From: Chamaecrista fasciculata
Taxonomy: Eukaryota > Streptophyta > Magnoliopsida > Fabales > Fabaceae
DNA: 64,000 nucleotides
Reading direction: 5' to 3'
Assembly: GCA_003254925.1 (NCBI GenBank)
Contig: QANZ01020775.1
Location: 44,861 to 108,860 of the forward strand
The position numbers and the translations under genes are program-made. Below are positions 58,260 through 64,000 of this stretch, in pieces. Within the stretch, counting starts at the first letter, position 1; each line of letters begins with the position of its first letter. The notes beneath the pieces are model-generated. The model worked only from the letters and a program-made list of their open reading frames with translations. It was not told the DNA's origin and searched no databases.

Positions 58260-59784
58260 GTTGCAATTGGATTTTGTGTTGCATGTTGAACCCTTTGAGT
58301 AGATAATTCATGTTGGGCAGCAATAGCCTTTTGAGAAGGAAAACTAACAAATAAAGAATTGGTGTTAATGACTAACATTTAGTAAACTAATATATTAAGT
58401 TACTCAAAGAGAAGGAAAACTAACAAACAAATATTCAATACTTTAACAAATATAAAAGACTAATAAATAAACACTGGATGAAATTGCATGATTAACCTAC
58501 TAATTATTTACTTTCACATCTTGCACAACAAAAGAAAAAACTTTCAAAAACCTAATAAACTCATTACACACTTTTCCACTCACACCACCTTCAACCAATT
58601 GTAGCATACCATGTGACACACACATCAACTCCTTCCCACACACAATTAGACCTCCACACATCAACATCTTCATTCACTTCACAATGCCGACAAGAAGAGA
58701 GGGAAGCCACATTCTCAACCACTCAAATAATGAAGCTAATTGATAAAAGCAAAAGGCACATCAATAACAGGGGAGGCAATACATTTTATCCTCGTTAGTT
58801 AAAAAAGTTCAAAACAACGAAATAAGTCTTGTTTTAGCACCTTTGCATTCACAAAAACAAGAGAACCATGAACAAATTAAAGGCTGAGTATAAAAAATAC
58901 AAGAGAAGAATCAATATTGAGAGACTAAGCTGAGAAGAACTAATACCTCACGAAGTGAATGTCGATAATGAGTGCACGGTAGCGACCTACGATGAAACCA
59001 CCAAAACAAAGGAAGCAGATGATCCAACCACCATCATCGAGCTTGCACTTCAAATAGATTGAGCATGAGTGATTCAAAGATCAAGATTCAAAGTTGGCTA
59101 TGGAAGTCAAGAAGTGGGTGACTGGTGCGTTAGGGTTTCATTTGAGAGAAAATGAATTGGGTTTCATTTGGTTTTGAGTTTCCAGTTTAGACTAAAAGTT
59201 TGACTACATTCACTGTGATTTTAAAATAATATAACTCAAGAATAAATAATATGGTATGAGTCGGTGAGTCATCTCAAGAATAAATAATATTAAATATTAT
59301 TTTTTTTATAGATAAATTATTGAGATTTTTCTAAAGTCGCAATGTCATCATTGTCATGTCATTATCATTTTACTGTATTTGTAGATGAATTGAGTTTCTG
59401 AATTTTGATTGAGTTGATTTTATTGTTAAACTAAAATTATCTTCGATTACTAAAATAATAATGATTTATTTTATTTCTTCATGCAAAAAAAATGATTTAT
59501 TTCTTAAAAATATATTCTTACAAGTTTTTTATTCAATATATTTTTCATACAATCATAAAAATTTAATTTGATAATTTAATTATTGTAATAAGAACAATTA
59601 TAACTAAAATAAGATTTGAATATAACATTATTTTTTAAAATAAATTTTATATAATAAACTAAAACATGTAAATGTATTTTTTAAAAATAAAAATCATCAG
59701 ATATAATTTAATTCTATATTAATATTTAATTTTTTATATGAATATTAATATTTAATATATAATTTACTCTAAAAATTTGAAATG
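58260..59784. other. Noncoding flank, possibly hAT 5' region
   Basis: It lies upstream of the hAT remnant on the minus strand and contains no recognised gene. A hAT terminus with TSD was not identified. After 59220 it is plain AT-rich DNA. Confidence 0.4.
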
Positions 59785-59792
59785 CCTTGGAG

Positions 59793-60194
59793 CAATGTAG
59801 AAAAAATCGGACCGGACCGGCCGGTTCAACCGGCGAACCGGACACCAGTCTGGTCCGGAAAAAATAAAATACCGGCCTGCAGTTGACTCGTTGGTGAACT
59901 GGGTCAAACCGCTTGAATCGGCCGGTTAAACCGGAAACCGGTTGACCCGGAAATATTTGGAAAAATTAAAAAAAAAAAAATTAAATATTTGACACTTATT
60001 ATATGTGATGGACATATGGTTATGTTTAATTTTTACTTTAAATTTAAATTATTGTAATATATCAATATATATTTGATGAATATGTATATTTGAAAATGTA
60101 TTTTTTAAGTGAACCGGCTCAACCGGTTGAACCAGTGAACCAGTGACCCGAGCCTCTCACCGGGTCAATGACCGGTCCGGTTTTTTGCACTATG
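59793..60194. mobile_element. hAT MITE rich in CCGGTT
   Basis: The termini CAATGTAGAAAAAATCGGACCGG and CCGGTCCGGTTTTTTGCACTATG are imperfect inverted repeats. A perfect 8-bp TSD CCTTGGAG flanks it (59785-59792 and 60195-60202). The 402-bp interior has GC-rich CCGGTT/AACCGG arms around an AT-rich centre. Confidence 0.9.
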
Positions 60195-60202
60195 CCTTGG
60201 AG

Positions 60203-60573
60203 AGTTGTGCCACCATTTGTGGCTTCAAGTGTCGTGTGTCAGTGTATAAAGTTTTATTCACTATCATGAAAATTTTGATGTACTTTCCCATATATAATTA
60301 ATTTATAATATATTAAAAAATTAATATTTATACAAAATTACAAAATTCTACTATATATATAATATCGGATACGGATACCAGATACTCTAACTATCTGTTC
60401 ATTTCGGATGGATATAGGGTACCCGAGGGTCATATCCATATTCACCCAACACCCGAAATGTTTTTAATTTTTACTATCCATATCCTATCTGGTATTCAGT
60501 ATCCAATGAATACTGGATTTATTTTTCGGACGGATATGGACAGGTATCTAAAATACCCGTGAGAATCGCCATC
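60203..60573. other. Unassigned stretch with GGATA repeats
   Basis: No gene is seen. CGGATACGGATACC (60366-60379) and its reverse-complement variants up to 60545 (GGACGGATATGGACAGG) look like the inner palindromic part of an eroded small DNA transposon, without definable ends. Confidence 0.4.
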
Positions 60574-60589
60574 CACTACAAGAGAAAAC

Positions 60590-61090
60590 TTGATTTCTGA
60601 CGGAAATTAGTGAGGGAATTCTTCAAAATTCCGTCACTGATTGAGGATTCTGACGGAATCACTGACGGAACAAATTCGGTCAGAAAAGGCGTCGTCGCAG
60701 ATATTTTCTGACGGAAAATACAATCCCTCACAGATTTTTGACGGATTTCTGACGGAATATCCCTCACAGAGTTTGTGACGGAAAATAAAATCCCTCACAG
60801 ATTTTTGACGGATTTCTGACTGACTATTCCGTCACAATCACTGACGGAATAATGGCCCTCACAAATCTGTGACGAAATCAGTGAGGGAAATTGCCTCAGA
60901 AATCTCTGACGGATCAGTGACGATGACCAAGCTCTCACAAATCACTGACGGAATAAGCGGAGGTATCTGCCTCACAACTCTCTGACGGATCACAAATTCC
61001 GTCAGAAATTAGTGACGGATCACAAATTCCGTCAGAAATTAGTGACGGATTGTTTTGATCTTCAGTGAGTCTTGATTCCGTCACAAATGT
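60590..61090. repeat. CACTA subterminal repeats (TGACGGAA / TTCCGTCA)
   Basis: About thirty copies of the TGACGGA core or its inverse are packed into 500 bases, often as head-to-head pairs such as TTCCGTCAGAAATTAGTGACGGA (given in parts here), the last one tandemly repeated at 60987-61040. In En/Spm, the TNPA-type protein binds such arrays. Confidence 0.9.
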
Positions 61091-61323
61091 TAATTTTTTT
61101 TTATTGCCTCTTTTTTTTTTTTTAATTTTTATTTTGTTATTTTCTAATCAACTACTAAAAACAAAATACACCAAAATCATATATATAACAAAAGTAGTAC
61201 ATTCATAATTAAAATATCATAATGTTAAAGAATATCTACATAAATATTAAAGTTTCTTAAGAAATCTAATTAATATCTACATAAATAGTAGCATCTTCAT
61301 CATCAAAGTCTCATTGCTTTTCA

Positions 61324-64000
61324 TCATTTGGACTGAGCATTTAACTTTGAATATAAATCTTGGAATCGAGCTTCGTAATCCTTTAGAACCACTTGTATTT
61401 GTTCATCCTTTTGAGCCAATAGTTCAGCGTTTTTAGCTAATAGTTCATCCTTTTTAGCCAACTCCATTTGTAAACTTGACAAACGATGCTCTATGTCTTG
61501 TTGAAATTCATAAGGTACCACTGATTGATGTGAAACCCTACTAGAACTGCTACTTGCAACGGTACTTTTCTGTGAGCCTATACCAAATACTCGTCCTTTT
61601 TTATTCTTACCACCGACGGCCTCAATCCAACAAGCATTATCTCGAGCAACCTCATCAACATCATCAGATGGATCTTCTTGAGATATTCGAATAGATCTAC
61701 ATTGGATATAGTCCGCCTGAAACAACAAACTAGATAGATAAGTATAAAAAGAAATATTTAGCAACAGTCATTATTTACCAATAAAGTGGCTTGAGGACTA
61801 AATTAAAGGGGATTAACTAAAACTAATTTCAGCAACATTAATGGATGAGAATACAAGATTTTAGGTGGGCATATTTGATATTCCACCAAAGCAAGAACTA
61901 CCACTCAAAATAACAAAAAGGAGGGTGAAGTTAGAAAATTTGGGAGATCCACATTAATTGCTCCCTCCAATTCTCATACATATATACATACATACATACA
62001 TACATACACTCACTCACACACACATATATATACACATCACAAAAAACAAGTGGATTTTCCAAATAAGAAAATGAAAGTGATAGCACACATATATGTAGGC
62101 AGACATATATATTAATGTTCCAATTTGCAGCAAAGCTGAGTAGAAGAGCCAAAGCATGTATATGGCAAATTCAATGAAAGCTTCATGTGTTGAAGTCAAT
62201 TGACGGATGAGAAGTAATTGCATAAATAATTTAAAGTAATAGAATGACAAGTGATTCCGTAGAACATGAAAGGGCCGGGAAAAAAACAAAAGAAAGGCAA
62301 GTTGCATGGAAGTGAGAAGAAAGAATATATGAGATATGAGGCTCGGATCAGAGTGAGAAGCATAATTAGTGATTAGTCCCAAACCAAAATGGTTGTTTTC
62401 AGTCTAGTTGTTACATTGTCTTATTATATATAGTCATGTGGGTCATTGTGGGTAAGTATGAAGCATGTAGCATGTATCATCCCCATTTCCAGTTAGGGTG
62501 TACGTGTTTGTTTCCTCCAAAATAATTACTCATCAGTCCTCCAAAAAAAAACTACCAACCCAATGAATAAAGTTGACAAATTTCACCACTTTATGAGGAC
62601 CCATTTTTTAAAACAGTCAAAAGGGTTGCACAAAATTTAAAAAGACACATAATACCAATGAGATTTTTTTTTCATGTCCTACAAATATCTTCCATGGGAG
62701 GCAATACTATTACTAAATGTGGGGCCAGTAGGATTTGAATCTGGATTCACTGTGTAGAAGATTGCTTTTCTCTGCTAGACTCAATTTCATTGGTAATACT
62801 AATGAGTCATTATGCTCATACAAACAACTCAAAAAAAGATGAAGATAAAGAGAAAATGTCACTCACACATACACTCACTCACACACACACATATATATAC
62901 ACATCACAAAAAACAAGCATATATCCCTCATGAAAAAAATGACATTTTTAGTGATTTTAAGCATAATCTTTGATTTTTTTTTCTTTACATTAAAAATCAG
63001 CTATGTTAACAAATTTGAACTGTCCTCAGCCCATAGAATAACATAGAATACCAGAGGAGTTCCCAGACATTATTTAAGTTTCAATTCAGTCCTAGAACAT
63101 CAGAACTACTCTCATTATATTATATATACCAGCAGACCTATGAATCAACAAAAGAGAACAGCATCACACTCATTTCAGTAAGTATCAACTTTCAAGTCAG
63201 CCTTAGTTTTTCAATCTTATCACTGAAGTTTCATTAGTTTTTCACTCATTTCAGAAGCCTATTTCGCAAACCATTACACTGTAGAGGGCATAAGAACAAG
63301 ACAGAGTAAAGTAGCATACATTCAGGAACATCCGTTCTAGTTGGCACAGCAATTTGAAGCAAAACTACTTTATCACGCCAATCAGCATTTTCTTCCAAAA
63401 ACAGGGGAGCCCGAAAATGCATGCTAAGATCCCTCAAAATTTTCCCCAAAATCAAAGTTCTCTTGTTACAATTTTTCCACATACAAATTTTACTTGCAGA
63501 ATGAGCAAAGAAATGCAATAACAAGAAAACACAGCAGCAAAGACTAATCCCTTTACTTCTACACCATCATCTAAAAAAAACAGCAACTAGCAGAAAACAA
63601 GAAATAACCCCCAGTCATATTCATATAATGAAACAAGAATACTTCTACACCAAAAGATAATTAATATCGTTATCTTACATATGCCTTCGAAGCTCTGTGG
63701 TCCACCAATTCTCCAGTGTCTTTCCTCTTATGAGTTCGCAGGAATGTGTCGACATATAATATATCTGCTTCTGACCCCATCTCTTTTGCCTACATATGAA
63801 ACAAAAAGTTTTTAACTGATATTTTATAAACAAAGCAATACAAAATCATTGAGATTAAGACAAAAAATTCTTACAAGCCTTCTTCTATGCTCAGAAAATG
63901 GAATAGAGCCACCGGTATTAATCGTGCCTCCCTTACTAGAAGCCCTATTCTTCTTTGCTTGCTCTGTCTTCTCTTTGTATTCATTAGAGTCCCATTTTTT
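61324..64000 (-). CDS. TNPA-like En/Spm transposase-associated protein, last three exons (5' end outside window)
   Basis: This protein family binds CACTA subterminal repeats and assists excision in the nucleus. Three exons fit by frame and GT/AG borders. The first is 64000-63875 (SKGGTINTGGSIPFSEHRRR; donor GTAAG). The second is 63789-63679 (EMGSEADILYVDTFLRTHKRK...GELVDHRASKAY; 37 codons). The third is 61716-61324 (SIRISQEDPSDDVDE, WIEAVGGKNKKGRVFGIGSQ), ending at a stop. All junctions are phase 0. The order GGSI-x-F-x-EH, then E-x-G-x-E...T-H...D, then EAVGGKNKKGRVFGIGS is the Transposase_24 (Ptta/En/Spm) signature. The C-terminus (LQMELAKKDELLAKNAELLAQKDEQI) is a heptad-like coiled coil with a repeated K-x-E-L-L-A-x-K/N unit. 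The last intron is about 1.96 kb. No stops interrupt the exons seen, so the gene may be intact. Confidence 0.85.
61980..62920. repeat. Duplicated microsatellite block inside the last intron
   Basis: The block ACACTCACTCACACACACA-TATATATA-CACATCACAAAAAACAAG occurs at about 62002-62051 and again at about 62871-62919, roughly 870 bases apart, within the intron. The first copy is preceded by (CATA)n at 61982-62010. Confidence 0.8.

Larger units (their letters stand above)
60574..64000 (-). mobile_element. CACTA (En/Spm) element, truncated by window edge
   Basis: CACTACAAGAGAAAACTTG at 60574 is the CACTA terminus. Subterminal repeats follow to about 61090, and then a minus-strand gene of the En/Spm TNPA/Transposase_24 kind runs off the window. 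Only the terminus at the 3' end of the gene is visible, so element length and the 3-bp TSD (left flank ATC) cannot be confirmed. Confidence 0.88.

Noticed and set aside
60987-61040. CRISPR-like alternation of repeats and spacers in the CACTA array
   Set aside because: The repeats are short inverted transposase-binding motifs on both strands with irregular spacing, in plant nuclear DNA.
1-64000. Search for tRNA, rRNA, organellar insertions and complete host genes
   Set aside because: None could be supported. Every protein-like signal was traced to a transposable element, a fragment captured by one, or the NB-ARC relic.

Overview
This window looks like nuclear intergenic DNA from a flowering plant, most likely a eudicot. 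It is AT-rich and almost entirely nested transposable elements. Plant-type evidence includes a Ty1-copia element primed by initiator Met-tRNA, a plant LINE with DUF4283/zinc-knuckle ORF1 and zf-RVT domain, Mutator, hAT, CACTA and Stowaway elements with correct target-site duplications (TSDs), a CC-NBS-LRR type NB-ARC remnant, and an En/Spm 'Transposase_24'-type gene. I see no bacterial genes, rRNA, tRNA, CRISPR or complete ordinary host gene. The species cannot be named from the sequence.

Layout. 1-83 is the end of a Mutator-like element (MULE). 431-9996 is a complete Ty1-copia element (TSD GTCAT) with an intact gag and a ruined pol. 9997-27600 is one degenerate LINE of about 6.3 kb. It is split by a CACTA fragment (12.3-12.8 kb), a rearranged inverted copia element (14.2-19.5 kb) and three solo LTRs (20.0-21.4, 22.6-24.0 and 24.8-27.4 kb). 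28.8-30.3 kb is another solo LTR. 32.0-35.6 kb is a reverse copy of the same LTR, itself hit by a gene-capturing MULE (32.1-33.6 kb) and a poly-C-containing hAT element. 36-44 kb is AT-rich and holds foldback MITEs and a short copia trace. 43.9-48 kb holds a small hAT MITE, a Stowaway MITE and a 2.9-kb MULE whose terminal inverted repeat is a composite of two TIR families. That MULE carries a gene fragment and a solo LTR. 48.2-52.4 kb is a reverse solo LTR of a second family with another solo LTR inside it. 52.5-58.3 kb holds a MULE-type MITE, a copia gag relic, an NB-ARC pseudogene, and a copia-integrase relic joined to a hAT transposase relic. 59.8-60.2 kb is a hAT MITE. 60.6 kb to the window end is the 3' part of a CACTA element with the last exons of its TNPA-like gene on the minus strand.

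The most notable system is a family of TG...CA elements of about 1.45 kb. It occurs six times in this window, with 5-bp TSDs (four perfect) and no internal coding region anywhere. The five intact copies carry a conserved TATA box and a TGACGTCA motif. The Ty1-copia element at 0.4-10 kb is a second point of interest: similar LTRs and an open gag around a long-dead pol suggest mobilisation in trans. A third is the MULE family with GGCCAAAGT termini, present three times and carrying host gene fragments twice.
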